DNA of 16,127 nucleotides from the NCBI GenBank assembly GCA_027294925.1, contig JAPULM010000521.1, positions 1 through 16,127 on the forward strand, written 5' to 3'. The notes beneath the pieces were generated by a model. The model was not told the DNA's origin. It did not search any database and was given only the letters and a program-made list of their open reading frames with translations. How positions within the stretch are numbered: the stretch's first letter is position 1; each line of letters begins with the position of its first letter. The position numbers and the translations under genes are program-made. This document shows, one piece after another, positions 6,179 through 14,187 of this stretch. This stretch comes from a bacterium (lineage in GTDB: Bacteria > Tectomicrobia > Entotheonellia > Entotheonellales > Entotheonellaceae).

Positions 6179-6925
6179 ATGCCTGATGCCTTGGGGTGGC
6201 GTGCAAAGTTTGGCGTTTTGGCCCCTAGCACCAATACCATTGTGGAGCCGGATTTTTATTGTATGAATGTGCCAGGCGTGACCTGCCACTTTTCCCGCAT
6301 TCATATCCGCGATCAGAATCTTGGCAGTGATGCGGCGTTTGAGGCGCTGCTTGAACAGGTGCGGTCGGAAATCCAATATGCCGTTGAGCGGGTGCTGACG
6401 GCTGAGCCGGACTACATGGTGATGGGTATGAGTTCCGAGACCTTCTGGGGTGGGGTGGAGGGTAATCGGCAATTCATCAAGCAGATCAAAGAATTGACGG
6501 GTGGGATGGGGGTAGCCACCGGCGCTGAGGCCTGCGAACGGGCATTACAGCTATTCGGCGCCAAGCGTATCGGCGTGGTTACGCCCTATCAGCCGATCGG
6601 CGATGAAAATGTCGAACGTTTTTTCAACGAAATTGGCTTCGATGTGGTCAAAATCAAAGGGTTGCGTTGTCCGACGGCCGTATCGATCGCCCGTGTGCAG
6701 GAAAATGAACTGCGGGACGCCTTGCTTGAGGTTAACAGCCATGACGTCGATGTCCTGGTGCAAGCCGGCACCAACTTGAGCATGGTCCGTTTGGCTGACG
6801 AAGCTGAACGCTGGTTAAACAAGCCCGTTATGGCTATCAACGCCGCCATCTGGTGGATGGCGCTGCGCGAAAACGGCATGCAGGATAAGTTGTACGGATG
6901 CGGCAGGCTGCTACGTGAATTTTGA
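6179..6925 (+). CDS. Maleate isomerase / Asp-Glu racemase superfamily protein, 248 aa, catalytic Cys positions substituted
   Basis: The ATG at 6179 has AGGAGAGGAG seven to ten bases upstream; the open frame reaches back to 5939, but the extra residues are low-complexity and the best ribosome site is here. FGVLAPSTNTIVEPD at residues 11-25 is the phosphate/carboxylate-binding N-terminus typical of maleate cis-trans isomerases and arylmalonate decarboxylases. GAKRIGVVTPYQPIGDENV at 127-145 starts the second half, and KPVMAINAAIWWMAL at 215-229 ends it. Family enzymes use one or two cysteines. Aligning by eye, the first Cys falls at Met84 (GMSSETFWGG) and the second at Gly197 (QAGTNLSM). Remaining cysteines (28, 36, 119, 164, 241) are not at those places, although Cys119 and Cys164 could matter. 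Function is therefore unknown. Likely cytoplasmic, length normal for the family. Confidence 0.85.
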   Translation: MPDALGWRAKFGVLAPSTNTIVEPDFYCMNVPGVTCHFSRIHIRDQNLGSDAAFEALLEQVRSEIQYAVERVLTAEPDYMVMGMSSETFWGGVEGNRQFIKQIKELTGGMGVATGAEACERALQLFGAKRIGVVTPYQPIGDENVERFFNEIGFDVVKIKGLRCPTAVSIARVQENELRDALLEVNSHDVDVLVQAGTNLSMVRLADEAERWLNKPVMAINAAIWWMALRENGMQDKLYGCGRLLREF

Positions 6926-6981
6926 ATGCAGAGGATAGCGACGTTTTGCTGCTTTGGCCCTCCTTATGATGTCGGCCGCGC

Positions 6982-7010
6982 TTGACGGAATGTGATAAGC
7001 ACAGTAGGAT
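6982..7010 (+). promoter_or_regulatory. Candidate sigma70 promoter upstream of nuoJ
   Basis: TTGACG (6982-6987, 5 of 6 to consensus), a 17-base spacer, then TAGGAT (7005-7010, 4 of 6). Start would be near 7017, giving a leader of about 175 bases to nuoJ. A weaker second pair, TTGCAC (7124-7129) and TATTGT (7147-7152), also with 17-base spacing, lies closer to the gene. Confidence 0.4.
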
Positions 7011-7127
7011 GCTGAGTGCCGGTAACGATAAAAAGGACGGGCTTCCTGCCGTGTCCTGCCCCGTGCTGCTGATACCGCCTCCACGGCGCGAGCGATATTT
7101 CTAAACACAAGTTGTGAAAACAGTTGC

Positions 7128-7147
7128 ACCATAGAGCACGCTATGGT
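7128..7147. promoter_or_regulatory. Inverted repeat ACCATAG-N6-CTATGGT upstream of nuoJ
   Basis: Perfect 7-bp arms with a six-base centre, 45 bp before the nuoJ start and between the elements of the weaker promoter candidate. Symmetry and position fit a dimeric regulator site, or a small leader hairpin. No known consensus is recognised. Confidence 0.35.
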
Positions 7148-7191
7148 ATTGTTGCTCCGTTTTTGGCTCACGGTTAAAGGGGGCATTTCTC

Positions 7192-7752
7192 ATGTATTTT
7201 TTCTTCTGTCTCTTCGCGATCGGCGGGGTCGTCTCGGCAGTCATGGTGATTACGCGCAGAAATGTGATGCACGCGGCCCTTTTTTTGCTCCTAACGTTTG
7301 GGTGTGTGGGTGCTACATATGTAACGTTACGCGCCGAAGTTTTGGCCGCTATGCAGGTGTTGGTTTACGCTGGCGCTGTGATGGTGCTGTTTTTGTTTGC
7401 CATCCTGTTGGTCAATATTCCCCGTTCACTGCTTCAGCGGCAATGGACTGGCCAGACCCTGGTCGCAGTTGTTCTTGCTAGTGTAACAGGGCTCTGGATG
7501 ATTCTCGCCATGTGGTGGGGATTTAGTGAGATGACCTTTGACGAGGCGGCCCTCAGTAAGCCGTTGGGGACGCCAACCGCGATCGGCCGGGCCATTTTCA
7601 CGGATTACGTGCTACCGTTTGAAATTGCCTCGCTGGTGTTGCTAGCGGCAATGGTCGGGGCGCTCTATCTCGCCCGTGAAGCGGCTCACGAGGCGCCACC
7701 ATCCAGCTCGTCGGTAACCCCAGAACTCGCAGAAACGTCGGAGGCTGATTGA
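7192..7752 (+). CDS. nuoJ: NADH-quinone oxidoreductase subunit J
   Basis: Membrane subunit of proton-pumping complex I, in the cytoplasmic membrane next to NuoK and NuoH at the junction between quinone site and antiporter-like subunits. The 186-residue product has five hydrophobic segments. It shows the NuoJ hallmarks [14 protein letters not shown] at about residues 23-36, [33 protein letters not shown] (about 41-73, the third helix with its pi-bulge region) and [18 protein letters not shown] at the last helix. The C-terminal tail is Ser/Ala/Glu-rich. AAGGGGG eight bases upstream supports the ATG at 7192. It is the first gene of a nuoJKLMN cluster; unusually no nuoI or other nuo gene precedes it. 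Length is in the normal range. Confidence 0.96.
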   Translation: MYFFFCLFAIGGVVSAVMVITRRNVMHAALFLLLTFGCVGATYVTLRAEVLAAMQVLVYAGAVMVLFLFAILLVNIPRSLLQRQWTGQTLVAVVLASVTGLWMILAMWWGFSEMTFDEAALSKPLGTPTAIGRAIFTDYVLPFEIASLVLLAAMVGALYLAREAAHEAPPSSSSVTPELAETSEAD

Positions 7753-7754
7753 CC

Positions 7755-8057
7755 ATGATTCCCTTGCCGCTTTATCTAACCTTTGGCGCCGTGCTTTTTA
7801 CGATTGGGGTGATCGGCGTGTTGATTCGCCGTAATGCGATTATCGTCCTCATGTCAATTGAACTGATGCTGAACGCGGTTAATCTGACCCTGATTAGTTT
7901 TTCCCACTACTTACAGGACCTTCGAGGCCAGATTTTCACCCTCTTCATTATTGCCGTAGCAGCCTCTGAGGCAGCAGTCGGCCTCGCCCTGGTAATTTCC
8001 TTGTACCGTGGTAAAGCCACCTTCAATCTTGATGATGTCAACCTCTTGAAATGGTGA
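7755..8057 (+). CDS. nuoK: NADH-quinone oxidoreductase subunit K
   Basis: Three-helix membrane subunit of complex I, related to MnhC/MrpC. The ATG at 7755, ten bases after GGAGG (7740-7744), gives a 100-residue protein starting MIPLPLYL like most NuoK. An in-frame TTG at 7749 closer to GGAGG is possible and would overlap the nuoJ stop. With the ATG start, the two conserved membrane glutamates fall at Glu36 ([11 protein letters not shown]) and Glu72 ([11 protein letters not shown]), the same numbers as in E. coli. These residues are part of the proton path between the quinone site and the antiporter subunits. It follows nuoJ by two bases, so translational coupling is likely. A 101-bp gap separates it from nuoL. 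Confidence 0.96.
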   Translation: MIPLPLYLTFGAVLFTIGVIGVLIRRNAIIVLMSIELMLNAVNLTLISFSHYLQDLRGQIFTLFIIAVAASEAAVGLALVISLYRGKATFNLDDVNLLKW

Positions 8058-8158
8058 AACATCGGCGGCGCCTCACCCTTATATGTCTCTGAGACCCGCT
8101 GCTGGTTGTCGATGAACGACGTTAAAAGGCGCTTAAACGGTAGGACAGTGTACGTGCT

Positions 8159-10231
8159 ATGAAAGTTCTGGTTTGGCTTATTCCAATTTTTCCAGCCTTG
8201 GCCGTTGTCATTAACGGTCTGTTTGGGCGCCGTTATATTCGTGACAAAGCCCACTGGTTGGGCGTCGGCTCGGTGGGCATCTCTCTGCTATTAGCTCTCA
8301 TTGTCATTATTCGTATTATTCTCTGGCCCAGTCAGCCGATTCACGCCAAATTCTATACCTGGATATTCGCCGGTTCGTTGTCCGTGGATATGGCGTTCAT
8401 GGTCGATCCCCTAAGCGCGATAATGCTGTTTGTCGTGTGCGGCGTTGGCTTTCTGGTGCATCTGTACTCGATTGGCTATATGCACGGTGATCCGAGTTAC
8501 TACCGGTTTTTCACCTATCTCAATTTGTTCATGACCTCGATGCTCATCCTGGTGCTGGCTGATAACTACCTGCTGATGTTCGTCGGCTGGGAAGGCGTGG
8601 GGCTCTGTTCATACCTATTGATTGGCTTTTGGTATGATCGGCAATCAGCATCGGATGCCGGAAAAAAGGCGTTTCTGGTCAACCGTATCGGAGACGCGGG
8701 GTTCATTCTGGCCATGTCTCTAATTTTTTGGACCACGGGTTCGCTGGACTATGAAGACGTGTTTGCCAAAGCGAATGCAGATGCTATTTCTGTTGGCATT
8801 GCCACCGCGATTACGCTTCTGCTGTTCGTGGGGGCGATCGGGAAATCAGCCCAGGTACCGCTGTACGTGTGGCTACCGGACGCCATGGAAGGTCCAACGC
8901 CGGTCAGCGCGCTGATCCATGCGGCGACCATGGTGACCGCCGGGGTATATATGTTGGTGCGTAGTCAGGCGCTGTTTTTGCTGGCGCCGGTGTCGATGCA
9001 CGTGGTCGCGGGGATTGGCGCCTTTACGGCGATTTTTGCCGCCAGTATTGCGCTGGTGCAAACCGATATCAAACGGGTGCTGGCTTATTCAACAGTTAGC
9101 CAGTTAGGGTTCATGTTCCTCGCTTGCGGGGTCGGTGCCTTTTCTTCCGGGCTGTTCCATGTCATGACGCATGCCTTCTTTAAGGGTTTGTTGTTTCTAG
9201 GCGCAGGTAGTGTGATTCACGCCATGCATGACGAGCAAGATATGCGCAACATGGGCGGGCTGCAAAAACATATCCCTGGCACCTATCGCACCATGTGGTG
9301 GGCAACCGTGGCCATCGCTGGTATTCCGCCCTTCGCTGGATTCTGGAGCAAAGACGAAATCCTCACCATGGCGTTCAAAAGCGGCGGTCTCTCGACCCTC
9401 TGGTGGGTTCTGGGACTGTGTGCGGCGTTTATGACTTCCTTCTACATGTTTCGCCTGCTGTTTATGACCTTCTACGGCGAGGAGCGTTTCGACCCCAACC
9501 ATGTCCGCCCGCATGAATCGCCCTCATCCATGCTGACTCCGTTGAAGATTCTCGCCGTGTTATCGATTGGCGGCGGCTTGATCGTCGGCTTTCCTCCAGA
9601 AAAAGGGGCGTTCCACTGGTTTCTGGCCCACGCGTTTCCCCATCAGGGTGGCCATCAGGCGGCTTTCCACCTCTCTCCGGACTTTCTGTTGATGATTCTC
9701 TCGACCCTGGTGGCCTTGGCAGGGTTTTTAACTGCGTATCATTTCTATCTTGCGGATCCGGAGCAACGGCAATCGCTAGGGCAGAAAATCTCGTCTGCCT
9801 ACCAGATATTTATGACTGCCTTACGCAACCAAGCCCCGATTGAGGTGTTCTATACGGCGCGGCCGAAGCAGTTATCCGAGCGATTTGCCTTCGCCTATCA
9901 GATCTTGCTCGATAAATACCACGTGGACGAGTTTTATAACGCGTTCGTCGTTCGTCCGGTGATGTGGTCAACGGACGCTTTTTGGACCGTTGACGCCGTG
10001 GTTGTCGATGGTATTGTCAACGGGGTGGGGAAATTTACCCGCTTGTATGCCAATTGGTCCGGCATCCTTGACCGCCGGGTGGTGGACGGCTCGGTGAATG
10101 GCCTTGCCGTCATTGTGCAGAGCGGCTCCAAAGCGTTGCGCTTACTACAGACTGGAATTGTGCAGAACTACTTGCTGGTGATGGCCCTAGGGATTTTTGT
10201 ATTCGTTACGATCTATGTGATTTTGACTTAA
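8159..10231 (+). CDS. nuoL: NADH-quinone oxidoreductase subunit L
   Basis: Distal antiporter-like proton channel of complex I, 690 residues with about 16 membrane helices, including the C-terminal lateral helix that braces NuoM and NuoN. Key channel residues are all present: Glu145 (GWEGVG), Lys229 (GAIGKSAQVPLYVWLPDAMEGPTPVSAL begins here), Lys342 (HAFFKGLLFL) and Lys398-Asp399 (GFWSKDE). They closely match E. coli Glu144, Lys229, Lys342, Lys399 and Asp400. The C-terminal part (from about 560, PIEVFYTARPKQLSE and DKYHVDEFYNAFVV) is the long family-typical extension, so the gene is complete. The ATG at 8159 is preceded by TAGGACA at a rather long spacing, so translation may be weaker or the start slightly uncertain. 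The 101-bp gap before it holds no terminator. Confidence 0.97.
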   Translation: MKVLVWLIPIFPALAVVINGLFGRRYIRDKAHWLGVGSVGISLLLALIVIIRIILWPSQPIHAKFYTWIFAGSLSVDMAFMVDPLSAIMLFVVCGVGFLVHLYSIGYMHGDPSYYRFFTYLNLFMTSMLILVLADNYLLMFVGWEGVGLCSYLLIGFWYDRQSASDAGKKAFLVNRIGDAGFILAMSLIFWTTGSLDYEDVFAKANADAISVGIATAITLLLFVGAIGKSAQVPLYVWLPDAMEGPTPVSALIHAATMVTAGVYMLVRSQALFLLAPVSMHVVAGIGAFTAIFAASIALVQTDIKRVLAYSTVSQLGFMFLACGVGAFSSGLFHVMTHAFFKGLLFLGAGSVIHAMHDEQDMRNMGGLQKHIPGTYRTMWWATVAIAGIPPFAGFWSKDEILTMAFKSGGLSTLWWVLGLCAAFMTSFYMFRLLFMTFYGEERFDPNHVRPHESPSSMLTPLKILAVLSIGGGLIVGFPPEKGAFHWFLAHAFPHQGGHQAAFHLSPDFLLMILSTLVALAGFLTAYHFYLADPEQRQSLGQKISSAYQIFMTALRNQAPIEVFYTARPKQLSERFAFAYQILLDKYHVDEFYNAFVVRPVMWSTDAFWTVDAVVVDGIVNGVGKFTRLYANWSGILDRRVVDGSVNGLAVIVQSGSKALRLLQTGIVQNYLLVMALGIFVFVTIYVILT

Positions 10232-10264
10232 AGCCGAGGGCTACGGACAAAGGAGCACCTAACG

Positions 10265-11899
10265 ATGGAGTTCATTCTTGAGCATGCGATGGGTGGCACC
10301 CCGATTTTGTCGGTGTTGATCTATACGCCGATAGTCGGCGCGCTTCTGCTCATGCTGTTTGTTGCGCAACAGGATACACGTATCATTAAAGGCATTGCCA
10401 TTGCCTTTACGTCCCTAGCGTTCATTTTTTCGCTTGTCGTGGTGTCAAATTTTCAAACGGGCACCCCGAAAATGCAACTGGTTGAGCATGCGAGTTGGAT
10501 TCCATCGATCGGCGTGTCGTATTTTCTAGGGGTTGACGGTATTAGCATCCTCATGCTGCTGTTGACCACGCTCATCTCGGTCATCGTAGTGTACTGTTCC
10601 TTTCCGGACATCGTGGAGCGCCAGAAAGAGTACTATATTTGCTTGCTGCTTCTCGAAACCGGCATGTTGGGCGCGTTCGTGGCGATGGACTTCTTCCTGT
10701 TCTATATCTTCTGGGAAATTATGCTGGTGCCGATGTATTTTCTGATTGGCATTTGGGGGCACGGCCGACGGCTGTATTCGGCCATTAAGTTTTTCCTCTA
10801 TACCCTGTTTGGCTCGGTGTTTATGCTGCTCGGCATTCTGGCCATTTATTTCCTCAACGGGGATCCGGACTATGGCAGCGGCGAACTGACCTTTAATGTG
10901 TTGACCTTGCTGCAAACCCTACGGGCACCCACTGAACCGATTTTTGCCGGACTGTCGGCACAAGACTGGATTTTCCTGGCACTTTTCCTTGGTTTTGCCA
11001 TCAAAGTGCCAATGTTTCCGTTTCATACCTGGTTACCGGACGCCCACACCGACGCGCCGACTGCCGGTAGTGTGGTGCTGGCTGGCGTGTTGTTGAAAAT
11101 GGGCACCTATGGCTTTATTCGCTTTAGCTTGCCGATGTTGCCGGTTGGTAGTCTTAACATGGTGACGTTTATTGGTATTCTGGCCTTGATTGGTGTCATC
11201 TACGGCGCCCTGGTGGCCATGGCTCAAACGGATATGAAACGCCTGATTGCCTACTCCAGCGTGAGCCATATGGGTTTTTTGATGTTGGGGATTTTTGCGC
11301 TGAACAGGCAAGGCGTAACCGGTGGCATCATCCAGATGGTTAACCACGGCATTTCAACGGGTGCTTTGTTTCTGTTGGTCGGGATTATTTATGTGCGGCG
11401 TCATACGCGTGAAATTGCCGCCTTTAGCGGTCTCTCGACCACCATCCCGGTGTTTGCGGTGTTTTTTGCCATTACCATGTTTTCGTCGATTGGCCTGCCA
11501 GGCCTGAACGGGTTTGTAGGTGAATTTCTCATCCTGGTCGGCCTGTTTAAAGCCAACATTACGTTTGCCGCCTTTGCCGTCACCGGTATTGTATTGGGCG
11601 CGGCGTATATGCTCTGGCTCTACCAGCGCACCATGTTCGGCGAGCCCACCACACCGGAAAATCAGAATATGAAGGATATGAATGTTATGGAAGTGGCCTA
11701 CATGATGCCGCTGATTATCCTGATGTTCTGGATTGGACTGTACCCACGCCCGTTTCTGAATCTCACCGAATCCACGGTGAATCATTACGTGTCACACATG
11801 CAAGCGCGCCAGCAGGCTTATCTTGATGAGACGGAGAAGGCGCAGCGCCTTGCGGCGTCAGGCATTGCGCAACAGGCGGCGCGGGCGGAGGGCCGTTAA
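10265..11899 (+). CDS. nuoM: NADH-quinone oxidoreductase subunit M
   Basis: Central antiporter-like proton channel of complex I, 544 residues with about 14 helices. AAGGAG ten bases before the ATG at 10265 supports the start. Conserved residues visible: Glu151 (FYIFWEIMLVPMYFLIGIWG), Lys247 (GFAIKVPMFPFHTWLPDAHTDAP region), Lys278 (VLLKMGTYGF) and Glu420 (NGFVGEFLIL), corresponding to E. coli Glu144, Lys234, Lys265 and Glu407. AMAQTDMKRLIAYSSVSHMGF at about 318-338 is the family signature. The C-terminal tail after residue 505 is a soluble Gln/Ala-rich helix (ARQQAYLDETEKAQRLAAS), slightly longer than in E. coli. Starts 33 bp after nuoL and is followed by nuoN two bases after its stop. Confidence 0.97.
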   Translation: MEFILEHAMGGTPILSVLIYTPIVGALLLMLFVAQQDTRIIKGIAIAFTSLAFIFSLVVVSNFQTGTPKMQLVEHASWIPSIGVSYFLGVDGISILMLLLTTLISVIVVYCSFPDIVERQKEYYICLLLLETGMLGAFVAMDFFLFYIFWEIMLVPMYFLIGIWGHGRRLYSAIKFFLYTLFGSVFMLLGILAIYFLNGDPDYGSGELTFNVLTLLQTLRAPTEPIFAGLSAQDWIFLALFLGFAIKVPMFPFHTWLPDAHTDAPTAGSVVLAGVLLKMGTYGFIRFSLPMLPVGSLNMVTFIGILALIGVIYGALVAMAQTDMKRLIAYSSVSHMGFLMLGIFALNRQGVTGGIIQMVNHGISTGALFLLVGIIYVRRHTREIAAFSGLSTTIPVFAVFFAITMFSSIGLPGLNGFVGEFLILVGLFKANITFAAFAVTGIVLGAAYMLWLYQRTMFGEPTTPENQNMKDMNVMEVAYMMPLIILMFWIGLYPRPFLNLTESTVNHYVSHMQARQQAYLDETEKAQRLAASGIAQQAARAEGR

Positions 11900-11901
11900 C
11901 G

Positions 11902-13362
11902 ATGCTGATACCCGCGCCTCCCATCTCAGACCTCCTGGCCCTACTGCCGGAAATGATGATCACCGTGACAGCCTGTGCGCTGCTGGTAGCGGACGTTGTA
12001 ACCCGGCGTCAGTATAAGCAATGGCTGGGCTGGGGGGCGATTGGCGCCATCGTGCTGACCTTGCTGATGATGCTGCTGATGCCGCCGTCGGCTGGTGCTA
12101 TCTTTGCCGGCATGTTTGTGGCCGACGGATACGCCAATTTCTTCAAGGTGCTGTTTCTGATTGCGGCGATTTTGACCATCTTGGTGTCGTTACGCTACCT
12201 GGATGATGAAAATGCCCATTACGGTGAATACTATGCCCTGCTGTTATTTGCCACTCTGGGCATGATGTTCATGGCCGGCGGTGGTGACCTGATTACCATC
12301 TATTTAGGCCTGGAGCTGATGTCGATATCGACCTATGTGTTGGCAGGATTTATTCGCCATGATGTCACGTCGATAGAAGCCGCGGTTAAATACTTCCTGA
12401 TGGGTGCCTTTACTTCAGGTATTATGCTGTATGGCTTGGCGCTGATTTACGGCCTTACCGGCAGCACTAATTTAGCGGCTGTTGCACAGGGCTTGGGTGG
12501 ATTGTCTCTGGACAATCCGGCGTTGGCGTTGGCGATGATCTTGCTAGTGGCGGGGTTTGGCTTCAAAGTCGCGGCAGTGCCGTTTCATATGTGGGTGCCG
12601 GACGCTTATGAAGGTGCGCCGACATCGATCACGGCGTTTATGTCGTCAGCCGTAAAAGCCGCTGCGTTTGCCGGCCTAGCACGCGTCTTTCTGGTGGCGT
12701 TTTTTCCCGCTGCCGAGCAGTGGGAGGTGTTATGGTGGGTGCTGGCTGCGATGAGTATGATTCTTGGCAACGTGGTGGCGCTTGCCCAAACCAGCTTGAA
12801 GCGGATGCTCGCCTATTCCAGTATTTCGCATGCCGGTTACGCCTTGATTGGTGTGGTGGCGGCAACGCAAGCCAAAGACCTCGGTTTGTCGAGTATGCTA
12901 TTCTACATGTTCGTCTATATGTTCACCACACTCGGTGCCTTCAGCATGATTATTTTGCTGACGCATCGCGGATTCCGTGGTGACCATATTTCTGATTTTA
13001 CCGGCCTGGCGCGCTCCCACCCATTAGCGGCCTTGCTTTATACGGTGTTTTTCTTGTCACTGGCAGGTATCCCACCGACGGCGGGCTTCGTCGGGAAATT
13101 GATCGTGTTTCGCGCTGCAATTGAGTCGGGTTTCATCATTTTGGCGATTATCGGCGTGGCCACCAGTGCAATTGCCGCCTATTATTACTTCATGGTGATT
13201 AAAACCATGTTTATGGAACAGCCTGTTGGCGAGGCTGTGCTTTCGCCGGCGCGGCCCCTAACGGTTGGTTTAGCGATCATGGGCGTCGCAACCCTGCTGC
13301 TCGGTCTTTTCCCCAACATTTTGCTGAAATTTGCCCAGGCGTCAGTGCAAACACTGTTGTAG
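11902..13362 (+). CDS. nuoN: NADH-quinone oxidoreductase subunit N
   Basis: Third antiporter-like channel of complex I, adjacent to NuoK; 486 residues with about 14 helices. The ATG at 11902 follows GGAGGG with nine-base spacing, which lies inside the end of nuoM, so the two are coupled. Key residues: Glu138 (YLGLELMSISTYVLAG), Lys222 (GFGFKVAAVPFHMWVPDAYEGAP), Lys252 (MSSAVKAAAFA) and a Lys in GFVGKLIVF near residue 399, matching E. coli Glu133, Lys217, Lys247 and Lys395. VALAQTSLKRMLAYSSISHAGY is the family signature. It ends the cluster: the next gene is convergent 34 bp further on, with no strong terminator seen in that gap. Complete, normal length. Confidence 0.97.
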   Translation: MLIPAPPISDLLALLPEMMITVTACALLVADVVTRRQYKQWLGWGAIGAIVLTLLMMLLMPPSAGAIFAGMFVADGYANFFKVLFLIAAILTILVSLRYLDDENAHYGEYYALLLFATLGMMFMAGGGDLITIYLGLELMSISTYVLAGFIRHDVTSIEAAVKYFLMGAFTSGIMLYGLALIYGLTGSTNLAAVAQGLGGLSLDNPALALAMILLVAGFGFKVAAVPFHMWVPDAYEGAPTSITAFMSSAVKAAAFAGLARVFLVAFFPAAEQWEVLWWVLAAMSMILGNVVALAQTSLKRMLAYSSISHAGYALIGVVAATQAKDLGLSSMLFYMFVYMFTTLGAFSMIILLTHRGFRGDHISDFTGLARSHPLAALLYTVFFLSLAGIPPTAGFVGKLIVFRAAIESGFIILAIIGVATSAIAAYYYFMVIKTMFMEQPVGEAVLSPARPLTVGLAIMGVATLLLGLFPNILLKFAQASVQTLL

Positions 13363-13396
13363 CGTAGAAGCACGCTTTACCTGAGTGATTAACGGT

Positions 13397-14017
13397 TTAA
13401 TACACTTGCCAATTGGTGACGAAGCCGTCTTTTAAATATAAGTGCAGGGGCCGGTTAAAGTAGATCCATTCCTCAAGATAACCGGATGACCCGGGTGAGC
13501 TATTCACCTTATCCGGTCGTCCCCAGCTCATATAGACTTCCTTTCGCGACATGCCTTGAGTGATTTCCCGATCTGCGATAAATGGCTGCATCTGCGGGCG
13601 TACATGTTGCAATGGTGGCGTTCTCGACAGCACGAGTTTTAACTCTTGCGCTAAGTCATCGGGGCTGCCGTCTTTGGTCTGCACTAAAATCCGAAATTGC
13701 TGTGCGTACCCTTCAATGTGCGCTAATACGTGTAACGCTTCGATGCCGGTAATCGTGATGGGTGTTCCCAGAGCCACCTGAGCGGTCGCTCGTGGCAGTT
13801 CGAACACGGCCTCTGAGATATCGCCAGTAAGATCAATGAGATAATCGTCCCCGATTTCAAATGGTCGAAGCACGATTGCGGTATAGTAGGTTTGACCGAC
13901 ATATTGTTGCAAGAACGCCTCTTCTTGTGAACGCCCCCGAAACATTGGACTCTTTTGGCAAGCTGTTAGCCCGTAACACATCCACATGATGAATAGATAG
14001 ACGATCAGCTTTCGCAC
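13397..14017 (-). CDS. Lipoprotein with BamE/SmpA-like C-terminal region, 206 aa
   Basis: The start is GTG at 14017, directly supported by GGAAGGAGA five bases upstream. Residues 1-19 are a lipoprotein signal peptide (MRKLIVYLFIMWMCYGL) ending in the lipobox LTAC, with Cys20 as the lipidated residue, so the protein should be anchored to a membrane facing the periplasm. Residue +2 after Cys is Gln, not Asp, which by the E. coli rule favours the outer membrane. The middle (about 35-130) looks like a beta-rich domain. The last 60 residues, with ITQGMSRKEVYMSWGRPDKV, then EEWIYF, then YLKDGFVTNWQ, follow the GM-xx-EV-xx-GxP...WxY...F pattern of BamE/SmpA/OmlA-type folds. The function of the whole protein is unknown. 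It is convergent with nuoN, 34 bp away, and probably unrelated to complex I. Confidence 0.82.
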   Translation of the reverse strand: MRKLIVYLFIMWMCYGLTACQKSPMFRGRSQEEAFLQQYVGQTYYTAIVLRPFEIGDDYLIDLTGDISEAVFELPRATAQVALGTPITITGIEALHVLAHIEGYAQQFRILVQTKDGSPDDLAQELKLVLSRTPPLQHVRPQMQPFIADREITQGMSRKEVYMSWGRPDKVNSSPGSSGYLEEWIYFNRPLHLYLKDGFVTNWQVY

Positions 14018-14120
14018 GCTTCTCCTTCCGGTACTTGAGAACCCTGCCTACCATCCTTGACCGTATCGCTCGGTCGGCATAGCCTCCTGTGACGGACTAA
14101 AACCCTAGGTAGAATATCTG

Positions 14121-14126
14121 ATTATA
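14121..14126 (-). promoter_or_regulatory. Candidate -10 box upstream of the lipoprotein gene
   Basis: On the minus strand an exact TATAAT lies about 105 bases before the GTG start at 14017. The -35 region at 16-18 bases spacing is weak (a CTGACA is present but only 10 bases away). It suggests that the lipoprotein gene has its own promoter in the 170-bp gap after the ThDP enzyme gene. Confidence 0.3.
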
Positions 14127-14187
14127 TGCGCTGCGATGTCAGTGTGCATCGAAAAGATAGGACTTCTGCCCGCATGTAACGGGGCGT

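Noticed and set aside
10526..11785. Long minus-strand frames (129, 104 and 143 codons) inside nuoM
   Set aside because: They are antisense to a certain nuoM, and their His/Gln/Asn/Arg-rich composition is what antisense reading of hydrophobic codons produces.
13363..13396. Possible bidirectional terminator between nuoN and the lipoprotein gene
   Set aside because: No stable stem or T-tract is visible in the 34-bp gap.
4969..14167. Shared 12-mer GCAGAAGTCCTA at 4969-4980 (plus) and about 14156-14167 (minus)
   Set aside because: In 16 kb read on both strands several 12-base matches are expected by chance, and the flanks do not extend the similarity.
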